In this document: positions 11,586 to 23,480 of the stretch, one piece after another
Layout: each line of letters begins with the position of its first letter
Numbering within the stretch: the stretch's first letter is position 1
Assembly: GCA_036250195.1 (NCBI GenBank)
Contig: JAVHZZ010000001.1
Span: 401,378,117 to 401,442,116 of the forward strand
DNA from: Mixophyes australis
Lineage: Eukaryota > Chordata > Amphibia > Anura > Limnodynastidae
Reading direction: 5' to 3'
Length of the DNA: 64,000 nt
Position numbers and translations under genes: made by a program
Notes under the pieces: model-generated
Told to the model about the DNA's origin: nothing
The model's database searches: none
What the model saw: the letters and a program-made list of their open reading frames with translations, nothing else

Positions 11586-12334
11586 TGTCACGAGCCGCGG
11601 CGGTACTCACAGCCGCCGCGGCTCGCTTCTGGCTCCCCCTGGCGTCCCGGCCGTCACCTTGACGACCGGGACATCATTTCCTATTCTTGCCCGGCCGTCA
11701 CCATGGTAACGGCCGGATGTCTCTACTATAGCGCTGCGTCCCGGCGGTAGGCCTGTCATAGGCAGCCTGTGGGCTGATTAATCTGAGGTCTGATTTACAA
11801 GCATTAGCCTGCATCTGTGTATTTCAGGGACAAGCCCTGATTGGCCCTGCTCTGTATGGGCAATTAGTCTGCAGCAGTGTATCCTACTCCTGATTGGTCT
11901 GTATTTGTATTTAAGGCAATGAGGTCTGCTGCCTCATTGCCGGTTATAGTCTCTGTATCCAGTCTGCTGTACCTGCTCTCTGCCTGTTCCTGTCTATTGG
12001 ACCTGCTGTTGTTTACCCGTGTATGACCCTTGGCTTGGATTTGGACTTTGCTTGTGAATCTCGTGACCCTGACCTCTGGCTTGAATATCGACCTCCCTGT
12101 CTGCTCGTGACCCTTTGACCTCAGCTTGTATACTGGTACTGTTGTCTGCTGCCGGTCCCTGACCTCTGCTTGGATTCCACTCCGCTTGCTTGGGTTCTCC
12201 CCAGCCGGTACACACTTCACGACCCTCTGTCAGTCTGCAGCCCAGTCTGTCCCCACCATCAGGGGCTCCAGTGAACACCTGACTGGCAGAGAAGATTCCG
12301 GGTTGTGTTGTGCCGGCTGGAGGGGTTCCTAACA
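11586..12334 (+). repeat. 3' LTR of element A
   Basis: 749-bp partner of 1989-2737, followed by the target duplication ATTAC at 12335-12339. It keeps the TATA-like box and start region (11939-11948) but lacks the NRF1-like stretch. Confidence 0.92.
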
Positions 12335-12527
12335 ATTACTGCGATAAACAGGGGATAGTAAAGAGGTTTCTTTAACTTTATCAGCAGCCCAATAGAGATT
12401 AATTCTTAATCTGTGCCGTATAACAACTTATAGCTCATGGACAAAACGATAGCTTCCAGTAATTGTGGAACCTACAGTTGTATACGTGAGCTGACCATCT
12501 GGAATTAGCAGTATACAGATTGTCTCC

Positions 12528-13624
12528 TGTGACAGACCCGGGCCTTTTATAGAGAATATCGTGCCAACCCGGTCTGTCCTCAGTGGGCCAATTGAACAAC
12601 CATGGCCCACTCTGTTATTAAATGCTTCCCGGTGGCCAGATCTGTTATTGCTGTGGTGTCCAGAGAGGGAGGGGGGAGGCAGCTCACAGGAAGTGTGAAT
12701 CAGCTGTGGACCCTGTGACATCAAAAAGTATTGGAAGGGGTTAAAAAGAGGAGGGTAAGGACCTTATCTAAAATCAGGAGGGGGTCTCTCCCTGTTTGCT
12801 AACTATTGTTCTAGCAACTCTGCAACACAGTCCGAATGGCACCATCACCGAAGGGGGGAGACCACTGATGCCATGCATTATTTCCACCCCTGTTACCACC
12901 CAAACTCTTCACACCACCAATCACAAGAGGACAATGAGTGGGGAGTTGACCCAGGGAGGTGGCAAGGATCAGAGGTCTTGTGTGAAGGGACAAAAAGGAG
13001 CTGTCTGTGGGATGGGGTGTTGTTGTTGGAGAATCTTGAGACAGCGAGGACTTGGACTGTTTGAGAGTAACCATATTCTCGCAGGGCCTTAAAGGAATGC
13101 TGAGGCAGGAGCTTCTTGACAGAGATCGGACAGTGTACCTCTAGGACTGATTCTGTTACCACTCCATCGGGAGACACTCACAGATTCTGGGGAATTGGTG
13201 AGCCTACATCGGTAGGGAGACTAATACCCAGGGTCCCACCAAGCTGGTGGAGAGTTGGCTGAGCGGCTGGGATCAGTAAGATACACAGATCCACCTTAAG
13301 GATCAGAAACCCTGGCCCACTTGGATTGTCAGCTGTGGATTTTATTACCAGGAGTTTGGGCCTGCTAGGACTCTGTGCTTGGAGGTAACCTGCTGGGGAC
13401 TTTGTTGTGGAGTTTTTACTTGCACTGGTGATTTTCGGACACTTGATATATTTGGTGGGGGAACAAGTTTCTCCCTGGGGAACACTGTTGTATTTTACTA
13501 AGTGTGTGCACTTTGTTTATTAAAAGGGATTATTATTTCTTTCCTGTCTCCTTACCTGTGTGACCTGTGAACCTAGAGGACTGGGTATCTAGAGAGCTTT
13601 GGTTATAACCCCGGTGCCCTCACA
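12528..13624. repeat. Solo LTR, family not assigned
   Basis: 1097 bp bounded by TGTGACAGACC and GGTGCCCTCACA (TGTGA/TCACA inverted ends). A perfect 5-bp target duplication, TCTCC, is at 12523-12527 and 13625-13629. No internal coding region is present. Orientation is not settled: the plus strand has ATTAAA near 13519 and the minus strand has AATAAA there. Confidence 0.72.
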
Positions 13625-13740
13625 TCTCCTATTTAGGATTATACTCACTAAGACAGCTGTCTTATTACCCAGCACTGAAGGTGACGTATCCTCTGAGCTC
13701 ACCTCCAAGGGAGACAGCGGTTAGCTATATTCTTTCCTCG

Positions 13741-13798
13741 GTCTACAGCACCTGGTAATCCCAGGTGGCCTCCCATCCATGTACTAACCAGACCCATG
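13741..13798 (-). pseudogene. 5S rRNA fragment (3' half)
   Basis: Read on the minus strand, this 58-bp stretch follows the 3' half of vertebrate 5S rRNA: GGTCTGGTTAGTAC, ATGGATGGGAGGCC, CCTGGGATTACCAGGTGCTG. Several substitutions are present. The 5' half with the internal control region is absent because Tc1 sequence begins at 13799. It is a dead fragment, not a working gene. It could be part of a 5S-derived retroposon, but no tail was seen. Confidence 0.75.
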
Positions 13799-14189
13799 CC
13801 AACAGTAAAGCATCCTGAGACCATTCATGTGTGGGATTGCTTCTCAGACAAGGGAGTGGGTTCACTCATCATTTTGCCTAAGAATAGAGCCATAAAATAA
13901 AGAATGGTACCAAAACATCCTCCAAGAGCCTTCTCCCAACCATCCAAGAACAGTTTGGTGACAAACAATGCCTTTCCCAGCATGATGGAGCACCTTGCCA
14001 TAAGGCAAAAATGATAACTAAGTGGCTCGGGGATCAAAACATCGAAATTTTGGGTCCATGGCCAGGAAACACCCCAGACCTTAATCCCATTGAGAACTTG
14101 TGGTCAAACCTCAAGAGGCGGGTGGACAAACAAAAACCCAGAAATTCTGACAAACTCCAAGCATTGATTAGTCAAGAATGGGCAGCCAT

Positions 14190-15082
14190 CAGGGCCGGAT
14201 TAACCATAGGGCTAACTGGGCTACAGCCCAGGGGCCTATGGCATCCAGGGGGCCCTTGAAAGTGCTCAGCAGCAGTATTGATCGGTCAGGGGTGGGGGCG
14301 CCCCCAGCCCGATCAGTGCTGCTGAGCACTTTCACTGCAGTACTTCCCCGGCGCGCTTTATTCTCCTTACTGAGGAGATCTCGTGAGTGTCACTCTCACG
14401 AGATCTCCTCAGTAAAGAGTGTACAGCGCGCCGGGGAAGGAGAGAGTCCAGTATGGTAAGTGAATTCATTTGAAAGATCAGCACCACTTGATTCATTCAT
14501 TACTTTAGCTGTGCTGTGTAGTGGTGTAGTACAATTTTAATCTAGCTTCTGCTGTGCAGATACTGTATTGTAATCTGTGATTTTAAGGAGGTGACCGGGG
14601 ATAATGCAAGATATATTAGGTTGAAAAAAGCAGGCATTACTGTTTCTGTTGTAGCAACACAATGTAGTTTGGAGTGGACTCTCACTTTTCATTTGCATGT
14701 AAAAATCATGCAAAGTAAGATTTACTTTAAATAATGCTTAGCATGCTGGAAATGTCCACCTCTACACTGATTATTTTACTTCTATAAATCGTGCACCTGC
14801 TGAAGTAGCCTCTCTGCTCTCCGGGGTCTGGGAATACATTCCTCTGCCCCTCCTTCACTAGACACATTGTAATACAGTTTATCCTCTTCACCCAGACCGT
14901 ATATAAGGTGAAGCAGCTGCCTGACTCGTTTCTCTCACATGCTTATTTGTGAGCCGTCCAATATCATAGTATTCACTATCATACTTCTGCTGTACCATAT
15001 TGTACAACAGCAGGGGGGGGCCCTCACGGGGGAATGGAGGCCCCCTTTGTCCAGGGGCCTCCATTCCCTTAATCCGGCCCTG
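14190..15082. mobile_element. hAT-like non-autonomous element (CAGGGCCGGATTAA family), 893 bp
   Basis: The terminal inverted repeats are CAGGGCCGGATTAA and TTAATCCGGCCCTG. An 8-bp target duplication with one mismatch flanks it (GCAGCCAT 14182-14189, GCGGCCAT 15083-15090). The interrupted Tc1 sequence reads on correctly across it. There is no transposase frame. A long internal hairpin lies at 14343-14439. A shorter relative is at 39955-40251. Confidence 0.85.
14343..14439. repeat. Long internal hairpin in the hAT-like element
   Basis: A 21-bp perfect inner stem (14367-14387 with 14395-14415, 7-nt loop) lies inside an outer G+C-rich stem (CTTCCCCGGCGCGC 14343-14356 with GCGCGCCGGGGAAG 14426-14439). 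The same 21-bp stem is in the other copy at 40043-40091. Confidence 0.85.
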
Positions 15083-15374
15083 GCGGCCATCAGTCAGTAT
15101 GTGGCCTAGAAGTTGATTGACAGCGTGCCAGGGCAAAGTGCAGAGGTCTTCAAAAAGAAGGGTCAACACTGCGAATATTGATTCTTTGCATAAACTTTAT
15201 GTAATTGTCAATAAAAGCCTTTGACACTTATGAAATGCTTGTAATTTTACTTCAATATACCATAGCAACATCTGACAAAAAGGTCTAAAACACTGAAGCC
15301 GCAAACTTGGTGAAAACCAATACTTGTGTCATTCTCAAAACTTTTGGTTATGACTGTATATACATACAAACGTA

Positions 15375-15511
15375 CAGAGTCGTAACTGGAAATGCTGGCG
15401 CCAAGCCCTCAAGTTTAACCAAATGAATCAAAAATATTAATTCCCTGCACCCCCCTTCATGTTAGCGCCCTGGATGGCCGGCCAACTCGCACAGCCCTAG
15501 TTATGGCCCTG
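15375..15511. mobile_element. Short hAT-like MITE
   Basis: 137 bp with imperfect inverted ends (CAGAGTCGTAACT / AGTTATGGCCCTG). It is flanked by 8-bp sequences CAAACGTA and CACACATA that agree at six positions. It is non-coding. Confidence 0.55.
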
Positions 15512-16042
15512 CACACATATGTTTTGTACAGCTATTCTCCGTAAGTGAAGCAACATTACTCCTTTGTCTAAAGCAGCATTTTGTAGATGGTATTCTATTT
15601 TTCCTGCAGAATACCAATAACAATTATTGGGTATTTGGAGAATATTGTATTGTTTTCCTTTAGTAATATACTAAACAGGTTTTAGGTTTTAACATATAAA
15701 TTTGTGTAAATAATTGGGAAATATATTGCATATCCTTAGATGGATAGATTTCAAAAACTAAAATGTAAAATACAGAATTCTCTGCTAACTGCCATAAATT
15801 ACTATACAAGCAATTTTTTTTTAAACAAAGCTGTTCTAAGTTGTATTTACTAAAAATGTAAACCTGCTAATATGTTGATGATAGATTTTATTTACTATAT
15901 AAAATGTACATAATTGTCCCTAAAATAGTATTTGGTACACATACTGTACACAATGTTCTGATATTTTCAGGTTTTTTTTGTAGCTAGAGTAGAGGTAAAG
16001 ATTGATGCCTAACATTAATAGTTCATTAATATATAGTTATAA

Positions 16043-16295
16043 CATACTTGCCTACTTTCCTGGAATTCCCGGGAGGCTCCCAAATTTCAGGGAGTCGTCG
16101 CGGACTCCCGGTAGAGTAGGCAAACCTCCCGGATTCAATTAAATCCAAGGCATTGAATGGTGGGGCAGGGCTTAATAGTGTCATTAAGCCCCGCCCCCAC
16201 TGTTCAATGCCGTGAATTTCGGCATTTTATAGTGGAGTCACATGACTTATCCCCCGTGATTTCCAGGGGAGAAGTTTGGAAAGTTGGCATGCATG
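16043..16295. mobile_element. hAT-like MITE (CATACTTGCC family)
   Basis: 253 bp with inverted ends CATACTTGCCTACTTTCC / GGAAAGTTGGCATGCATG and a perfect 8-bp target duplication, AGTTATAA (16035-16042, 16296-16303). A related element is at 57455-57736. It lies just beyond the likely 3' end of pdgfc. Confidence 0.82.
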
Positions 16296-16329
16296 AGTTA
16301 TAAGAGCAAAACATAAGCAAATATAAGGT

Positions 16330-17553
16330 AAATTTCACTCTATGTTTATTAAAGAGAATGTTTCACAGAAATTATGAAATCTGCTCATTGATATTAATTG
16401 AACAGTGACAACTGTATATTTTTTCTTGGTAAATAAAAGTTGTATCTAATGTTAAGACACAGCTGAGAGCCATTACAAACCGAAATAAAAACATTTTGAT
16501 GTTTTATAACATTCTGTCACATTCTTTTCAAACAACCCATTGTAACTTAACAGCACAATTTCAAGAGGGTTGCCAAGTAGCAGCTCCGTACCAATATTTT
16601 CTTTCATTTGCCATCTCCTCTTCAAATTTAAAAACCCAGATTATTGTACTTCACTGTTTAGCACCATATACAAATAACCACTGCTTGCAGCTCAACCATA
16701 ATTCAACTGGGCTTTATAAAACAAGATAGCAATAATACAACAATAATAAAGAATTACACAAAAAGTTCATCTAAGCTTTAAAAAGTCAGTACATTAAATA
16801 CCCTATGTAAAAAGAGATAAAATTAACACAATTAGAAAAGCAAATCGATATAATGCAAAAGAATATAAAATGTACAAAAAACCACCATTAAAAATAAAAT
16901 ACAACGAAAGCCTTTAGCTGGATTAAGGCAACTGTCTACATCGGGTGTGATTAATAAACATATTGGTCCAAGCACATTGTAGGAACAAATGAAAGGTCAA
17001 ATGACAACTGTTGCATGAGGCTTTAGAAGGAAAACCTCACTTTCTTAGTCATTCTTACAAAAACTGGGTGTAACTGCTCCCGCCACAAGAGCTCACAAGA
17101 TGCTTATACCATGCAAACAGTGTTCATTGAGAAGTCAAAGCAGAAATCAAGTTCAGAATATCTCTCCACAATGATGTTATGAAGTGCTGTGGTCAGTCTT
17201 ATAGCAGATCTATTATCAACACAATCCGTCCTGTAGACATTTCTATATAAAAGTATGACTGTCCTGTCCTAATGTAGGGCTTCATCTGTGCACAGTAACA
17301 TTAAAGGGCAGTCAGGACACACGGACTAATACCCTCTCGATGATGTGGCGTCTGGACTTTGCACCAACCAAACAGTAAAGGAAGGTTTCTCCGATGTCTC
17401 CTCTCTTAATGACATCACATACTGTAGCTGCACATCTGCAAGACTGGCAGCCGTAAATGGACTTCCACATTTACAGTGTAAAAATAAGCTATTCCCCGGG
17501 AGAAAAAGCAATGTCTTCAATGTGCTTAAACATTCATTCATTCAGTCGTCCTT
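16330..17553 (-). other. pdgfc: Probable pdgfc 3' UTR
   Basis: Non-coding sequence between the stop codon and the candidate poly(A) signal. It is A+T-rich with no recognisable repeat. Its extent is inferred from the hexamer at 16345-16350. Short open frames here, on both strands, are not genes. Confidence 0.45.
16345..16350 (-). terminator. pdgfc: Candidate pdgfc poly(A) signal
   Basis: AATAAA on the minus strand about 1.2 kb after the pdgfc stop. It is the best-placed hexamer before the MITE at 16043-16295. Cleavage would fall near 16325-16335. Not proven. Confidence 0.4.
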
Positions 17554-17670
17554 TTATCCTTCGGTGTTACCCTTGCACAGACAAGCACATTCTTCGTGGT
17601 GCTCCAGAGCCACATCTGTCAAAGATTTTTGAAGTGATTTCGAGCCAATCCTATGCTTAAGTTGTAGAAC
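17554..17670 (-). CDS. pdgfc: pdgfc exon 6 (C-terminal end of PDGF-C)
   Basis: 39 codons including TAA (17554-17556) encode the C-terminal end of platelet-derived growth factor C: VLQLKHRIGSKSLQ, then KSLTDVALEHHEEC and a CLCKGNTEG tail. The acceptor is TTTTTTATGTACAG just before 17670, phase 0, joining exon 5 after KKYHE. The KSLTDVALEHHEEC block is characteristic of PDGF-C. It holds the last cysteines of the cystine-knot fold (EECACLC). PDGF-C is a secreted dimeric ligand of PDGF receptor alpha. The stretch after VLQLK has diverged from the mammalian sequence I know. Intron 5 is 17671-20562 (2.9 kb). The exon is too small to stand out as an open frame and was found by reading downstream of exon 5. 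Confidence 0.95.
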   Translation of the reverse strand, partial: VLQLKHRIGSKSLQKSLTDVALEHHEECACLCKGNTEG

Positions 17671-17918
17671 CTGTACATAAAAAAATGACAGCACTGTTAA
17701 CATTTTTCAAGTCAAAATCTTTATTCGTGACCAATATTCTATTATATCAATTGCAACACATTAAAATCAAGTTAATGTGGATTAAAACACTCTATTTATT
17801 TGGTGTAGCCCATATAGTAACCACGTTTTTGGGAAGTGTGTTAAATTATGCCCTATGCATTGTTAGTTTAATTATATACTGTATTGTATTGTTAAAACTA
17901 GTAATACAATTATTTTAA

Positions 17919-18303
17919 AGCAGCAAGCCCAATATATAAAATGTTTCCTCAGGCTGCTATTAATGATGTGTAATTTTTCACAGTGTCATGGACTACCATG
18001 GCAGCAATAGTCCCATGGGACATGATGTACTGAGCAGAGAGACTTTGGAATGCCCCTCTGGGCTCTATCTGCTCTGTGTACATTAAAATCCTCCCTTCAT
18101 ACTCCCCCCTCCCCTTTTGCCTTCACATGACATGCTGAGAGCTGTGAACCTTTGTGTAACTAGCAGCCATACTTTGTGCTCTCCACACAGAATTTGAAAA
18201 GGAGATAATGATTTGCAGGAAGACAGATAAGAAACATGAATGCTTCATACGTACTGAACTTACATTTAAAAATGAAGTAGCTTCTCTGCATCATTGTTTT
18301 GCA
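17919..18303. mobile_element. Kolobok-like MITE remnant without LINE insertion
   Basis: It starts with AGCAGCAAGCCC after TTAA (17915-17918). It aligns in patches with 35466 onward and with both flanks of the LINE at 39829-42272 (39610-39828 and 42273-42491). It represents the empty site for that LINE. The right end is degraded, so the boundary near 18303 is approximate. Placement in Kolobok is inferred from the TTAA target and TTTAAAG ends. Confidence 0.5.
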
Positions 18304-19920
18304 CAAAAGTTTCACACAATAAATAACATGATTTCAAGAAAGCAAAAAAACAAACAAACAGTAACTTAGGCTGTATGCAAATTTCTATTGAAGTGAATAG
18401 GCAAATGATCAAATATAGAAGGAGTGTCTGAATACAGGCTATTGTCTCTTCAAAATCATTTGATACATGAATACATAGCAGAACAGTTAACCACAGTGAT
18501 TTACAAATCACCTCACTAGCAACTGAGAAAGGGGAGAATGAAAAGACCCGTATAGACATGCATGACATGTGAGTATGAATGGGTTAATCAACATAAATCC
18601 ACCTGGTCTGTCTAAAAGTAACTAAAAATATAATCAGAGAACTGTAAATCAATGTAAATGAAACAATACATGCATAAATGTAGCATTATAAAAACCAAGC
18701 CTATGCGACACACAATTTTTTTTTTAAGAGCACAAAGACCGAACATTTTATAATGGGATTTAACATGACAAAAAAGTCACAATGCTTAATGAAAAACAAT
18801 AATGACAACAAGCTCGCACACAGAAAAAAAATGCAAATCGGTTTCCTAAAATATGAATTAAAATACAAAGAATCACAGATGAACTGGAAGAATTACATTA
18901 ATGCACTCTTTTACAGATTCTGCCACTTGGGGAAAGGCTAGAAGGTTTGAAAACTGCTCAGTAGCTGACTGGTCTCCAAAAACTGACAATATGAAACCAT
19001 ATTCAGTGTGTTTTAATTATTTCTATTTCCTTGCCCCAAAAGCCCCTCTGTGATCTCACTTAAAGAGACTTGCTGGTAAGCCAACCCATGTTACAACTGA
19101 AAAATTGTCTTCTTGTCTATGAACAACAGTGAAGTCCCAACAAATACCATAACTCCCATCTGGAACATAACAGTGATGGCATTAACTACTCAACATTGTA
19201 CAGTATAATTGTCTGCACATATGAATATGGAATGTGATTAAATTATATTGATTCTTAAGAGAGATAAATCATCCCTGTAGGTCTTACAGAAAGGTATATA
19301 TCATTGACACTCATTATTTTGTTACTTTCCGATGTTGCAAATGTATATAGAAGTCTTCACAAGTATATTGCTTATGGAAGAGCAATACTTCCCAAATTGC
19401 ATATGCTAAAATTGTACCGATTCAAAGCTTTGAAACGAAAAAGCTTTTTAACAACATTTGAGCCTATCAGAGAGGTCGTACACCTTGACATTTACCTCCA
19501 TATTATAATAGCAGATCGTACACTTTGGACTTAAAAAGAGAACCCCCTGGAGGGCTATTCAAAAAGAGGTTATGTTGACATTGACATGCTACTTTCATAA
19601 TTATCCTGATCAGGTTAAAATTCATTACAAAAACAGTGGTTGACAACCCACAGATAACACCAATATATATTATATATAAATTGACTTGCCACCAAACAAG
19701 TACTATTTATAGGGCAGCTATGGTTTTATATTAGTTTTCCATTTGTTAGGGATTGTATATTTCTGGTAAGTAAAGCATAGTTGGTAAGTCTCATCAACAT
19801 ATTTGGTGACATAAGATCTGAAACACAAAACAAGTGGATAAATGCTGGGGATATGGTTTACATCAAATATAGATTATATAATAATATCTTATCTATATAA
19901 TATCTATATAAATATAAATA

Positions 19921-19969
<49 letters not shown>

Positions 19970-20562
19970 TTTTATAGCACTCTAAAATATCACTCAAGAC
20001 ACTAAAGGTGATGTCCACTTTAAAAGTGAAATGCTATTCTCCTGACTTATAAATCAGTGTTGGTCCACTCCCTGGGACACCCACCATTATCATTATACAA
20101 TTATCTGCATTCCTGGAAATCCAACTTACTGTAATGTGAACAAATGGATGGATAGATGCTAAAGTCAGCCAAATACCGTAGGTGCTGCCTCCTACTAATA
20201 CAGAATATCAGATCTCAAGGCTGCTTAAAAGCTCAAATTATGAGGATTCATTTATAGGAGTAATTGGGATGGTTCCAGAAAAATTACCTCTGTTTGTTAA
20301 CAAATGAGAGGATGGATGGCTATGTCCATTAAATGTAATGTAATCTATTTATTACAAGCATCATTAGGAAGATTCCTTTGAAAACAGAAATACAACATCT
20401 TTTCAATGACAAGAAATTGCGTATCATTTAAATATATCAAATTTTGAAAATAAGAATATGTTTTCTTTCCTGAAACAGTAATGCTTGTTAAACAAATAAG
20501 TAAATAAACAGTAATTGCTGCTTGTGTTGTCATAAAGGAGGCACAGAAAATAAATCAGATAC
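18304..20562. other. Remainder of pdgfc intron 5
   Basis: Non-coding. It contains a (TA)n microsatellite of about 55 bp at 19923-19977 and otherwise no recognised element. Confidence 0.6.
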
Positions 20563-20780
20563 CTCATGGTATTTCTTGGTGACCTTAGTTGGGGTGCATT
20601 GGCATTCATTGCAGTTGTGACTGCAGCAGGCACAGTTCCCACCACACCGCTTCACCAGGAGGCAACTAGGCCAAAATATAGCATCGGTCCTTTTCAGCTC
20701 CTCGCGTAAAGACACAGAAAAGTTACGTGGTGTGCAGCTATACAACCTCACTTCTTCTCTTAACATACTAAGATCAACAC
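20563..20780 (-). CDS. pdgfc: pdgfc exon 5 (core of the PDGF/VEGF growth-factor domain)
   Basis: 218 bp; two bases complete a split codon, then 72 codons run from VDLSMLREEVRLYSC to KKYHE. It holds the hallmark PDGF/VEGF cystine-knot segment: CTPRNFSVSLREELKR, then WPSCLLVKRCGGNCACC, then HNCNECQCTPTKVTKKYHE. The acceptor ATCTCACCAG precedes 20780. The donor is GAG|GTATCT after 20563. Phases are 1 in and 0 out, matching exons 4 and 6. The cysteines of RCGGNCACC and CNECQC, needed for the knot and dimer, are intact and there is no stop, so the gene looks functional. PDGF-D is excluded by the close match to PDGF-C in the CNECQC and KSLTDVALEHHEEC blocks. Open-frame extension beyond 20563 is intron. 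Confidence 0.97.
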
Positions 20781-20997
20781 CTGGTGAGATAAAATATAAA
20801 AGGATTATACATCAGTTAGTTGTCCAATAAAATCTCGTATGATGGAAAAATCTCAATGCCTTGTTTACATTTTATATATTATGAATATTAGAATTTATTT
20901 AGATGTTTATGTGTCTATATTCATGACAGGCACTAGGGACATGTGATACATACAAATGCATTAACCATAATGGTAATGCATTTCATGATAGGTGCTT

Positions 20998-21520
20998 GAA
21001 AGGGTGGAGTTACCATACAATTTCAAATGTTTGCAACTTCGAATTCTGCATTTTTATGTACAAGTAGAAATAGCAACTTCATTGTAGTTATAGCAGTGTG
21101 CTGGGGGATTTTTCTCTATGTTTGTTCCTTTTGAATAACCTTATCCTTTCAAGAACCTGCCATGAACCAATAAATTGATTGAGCAACTTCCACTTCTATA
21201 TTGTTTGTTTGAGAGGCATGTTTGATACCAGCAGCTGATTGGGAGTGCTGGTGCTGTATTGCCATTTGGAGGCTTTTTAGGGTGCCTCTTTTGGTAAGTT
21301 AGCTCTCAATTAAAAAACATATATATAAATGGTCCAAAAATAGGGACTCTCACTGTTCAGAGTTAGGACCACCCTATTAGCAGAAGCGCCTTGACGGGAT
21401 GGGTGGCTTATCATACATTTGCAAATGTTTGCAACTGAAAATTCTGCAATTTTATGTACAAGTAGAAATAGCAACTCCTTTGCTGGTTATAGCAGTTTGC
21501 TGCAGATTTTTCTCTATAGT
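20998..21520. repeat. Pair of diverged direct repeats
   Basis: About 120 bp at 20998-21122 recurs at 21402-21520. Shared stretches include AAATGTTTGCAACT, TTTTATGTACAAGTAGAAAT and TTATAGCAGT. Identity is roughly 80% by eye. The family is unknown and it is non-coding. Located in pdgfc intron 4. Confidence 0.6.
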
Positions 21521-22859
21521 ATTATTTGCAATATATTAAAAATGTTACATCAATAGAATTTTTCATTTTACTACTATGATTGTTTGAAATATATAAATAA
21601 TAGATTGAATTCTGTTAAAATGAGATAGGTGATTTTTGGTAGACTTGAGAGAACATTAACTTTGATAGTTGGCTCCAAGCACAATGAATAGGAATTGAAA
21701 AAGAATGTACACACTAATTGCTTCAACGTAGAGCACGATTCTTTGCATAGTTTTGTATGTGCTTTGTTGAACTTTTTTTTGCCTGCTTTAAACATGCTGA
21801 GACTTGTTCCTATGCACATTCAGCCAAATATTTTAGAGTAAATGTCAAACGAAATGTTTTACTTTTTTCTTTTCTTACATCAATCAAGTTTTCATGAGTA
21901 ACACAAAGACAAACCAATACAACTAAAACTGTAGCATAGTTTGCTTACAATTACACCTTTCAAATAAGATATAGATTTCTTCCTTAAAGTTATTTAAATA
22001 GTCACATTTGCAATGGTGTACATAGCTTACAATGGTGTATTAGCTAAGAAATATTTGAATCTCTGCTTTTGTAGCAATATTTACTTAGAATTTTGTATTT
22101 GTAAAAGTAGATAACAACATAAGTGAACACCTTGAGGGATTGCAACTTTTCATTATAGGTTAGTGGTTGCTTAGACATTTTGAGTTATAATTAAATGCCA
22201 AAAGTACATGCACAAGTCATGATTGGAAAGGCGGAAACAACTCTTACATCCATTTTCTTACATTCCATAAATGTTAGCCTTTTGAATATTGGTTGTATTA
22301 CAAAAAAATAGAAACAGTCCATATCAACACTAACAGCTGATATGATCATAATAATTAAGCAGAATATAAAATATTGATCATATTTTTCAATGTGGGAGTG
22401 GGATTTTCTGCAGAGCAGGTTATTGAATAAGACAATGTCCACCCCCATTCTTGAGCTCGGGTTACTTTGATATATTACATAGTTCATCTAAGCTGCCTTT
22501 TCTCTCATCAGCTGGCAGACCTGCATAAAGAATTGGGAAGCTCACTAGCCACGACCCTGGTTTTAAAAGAAAAATGAAGCAATGATTTTTTTTTTCCCAC
22601 TTCAGACCCACTTCTCAATCCAAATCTTTTCTTTGCACTGTAGATTTCCCACCAGGGTTAACACTTGAAAATCACAGTGGAACTAGAACAGTTTACTCAA
22701 AATCAGAACTAAGGAAAATGAAGTACAAATGCTAATGAGGGTCACAACCATGGGGATGGGCTGAAATTAGGCTCTGATGCGTCTTTGGACAGAATCAGTT
22801 GTGCTCATTAGACATATTAATTAACTGAATTATTGGGAATAGCTTCCTAGCTTTACCCT
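21521..22859. other. Intron 4 sequence, nothing recognised
   Basis: A+T-rich; short open frames only; no terminal repeats or conserved domains seen. Confidence 0.5.
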
Positions 22860-23480
22860 AAAAGGATGCCGTGACTGCATGGGCTTACTTTGCCACCCAG
22901 TCTGTAGAGGGAAATAAGGATGAAAGGATGTTCTTCCTGCACAGTTTATCTAGGTTTCTCTCTCACTGTCAGTAACCGACTGTTACTGACCACTCCTATT
23001 GGTGTGACCTTGCCACCACACACTCGCCAACTGCGCAATAGTTGTAGGAGAATTCGGCTGCCACTACTAGGCTACTTCAACAGCAGCGCCCCTTTGTTGT
23101 GGGTTGGCTGGTACTCCTGACTACTTTCTATAGATCAGACTGCTGGGGTTGCAGGCAGAGTGTTGACATAGAAATGCTGGGTTCAACACAGGACAAGCGA
23201 GGAATGGATTAGAGAGTAAGTGCTTATCTGTTGGTCATAGGACACAGCCAGTAATAGGCCTCAGGCAGAATCTTCAAGCAGTGATGTTTTATTGCCCTAG
23301 AGTCCTGACAAAGACCGTTCCACTGTAATCGGAGGTACTAGTGATCATCCAGAGGTGTAGATGGAATACTACATACATGGTCAAACAGGGCTCTTTTTAT
23401 ACAGTTTCATATGTTGGCAGGGTGTAACCCAGCCCCCTGAACCTAGATGGCATCACAAAGTCTGAGATATTACATTAATT
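22860..23480 (-). other. Possible degraded LTR
   Basis: This segment is richer in G+C than its surroundings. On the minus strand it has TATAAAAAGAGCCC (about 23402-23389) followed roughly 100 bp later by AATAAA (about 23293-23288), the spacing of an LTR promoter and poly(A) signal. I could not find matching ends or a target duplication, so the boundaries are arbitrary. Confidence 0.3.

Larger units (their letters stand above)
1989..12334 (+). mobile_element. Ty3/Gypsy LTR retrotransposon A (chromodomain type), decayed and split by element C
   Basis: Two 749-bp LTRs (1989-2737 and 11586-12334) begin TGTCACG and end CCTAACA. They are flanked by a perfect 5-bp target duplication, ATTAC, at 1984-1988 and 12335-12339. 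Between them, a single plus-strand frame encodes gag, protease, reverse transcriptase, the C-terminal integrase half and a chromodomain. The frame carries several nonsense codons and is interrupted by the antisense element C. RNase H and the integrase zinc-binding region are missing. The intact target duplication shows A was inserted as one unit and C entered later. The LTRs differ by small indels: about 10 bp near the 5' end, and the GCGCATGCGCA stretch is lost in the 3' copy. Relationship to vertebrate sushi-like chromoviruses is inferred from domain order and chromodomain. Confidence 0.93.
13799..15356 (+). mobile_element. Tc1-like transposon, 5'-truncated
   Basis: It begins inside the transposase gene (ACAGTAAAGCATCCTGAGAC), matching the second copy from about 33649 onward. 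It keeps the second catalytic aspartate (QHDGAPCHK) and the glutamate (DLNPIENLW) of the DD34E triad. It is frame-broken upstream. It runs to a right terminal repeat ending TTTTGGTTATGACTG at 15356, followed by TA. The left third and left terminal repeat are missing. It is interrupted by an hAT-like MITE at 14190-15082. Confidence 0.88.
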
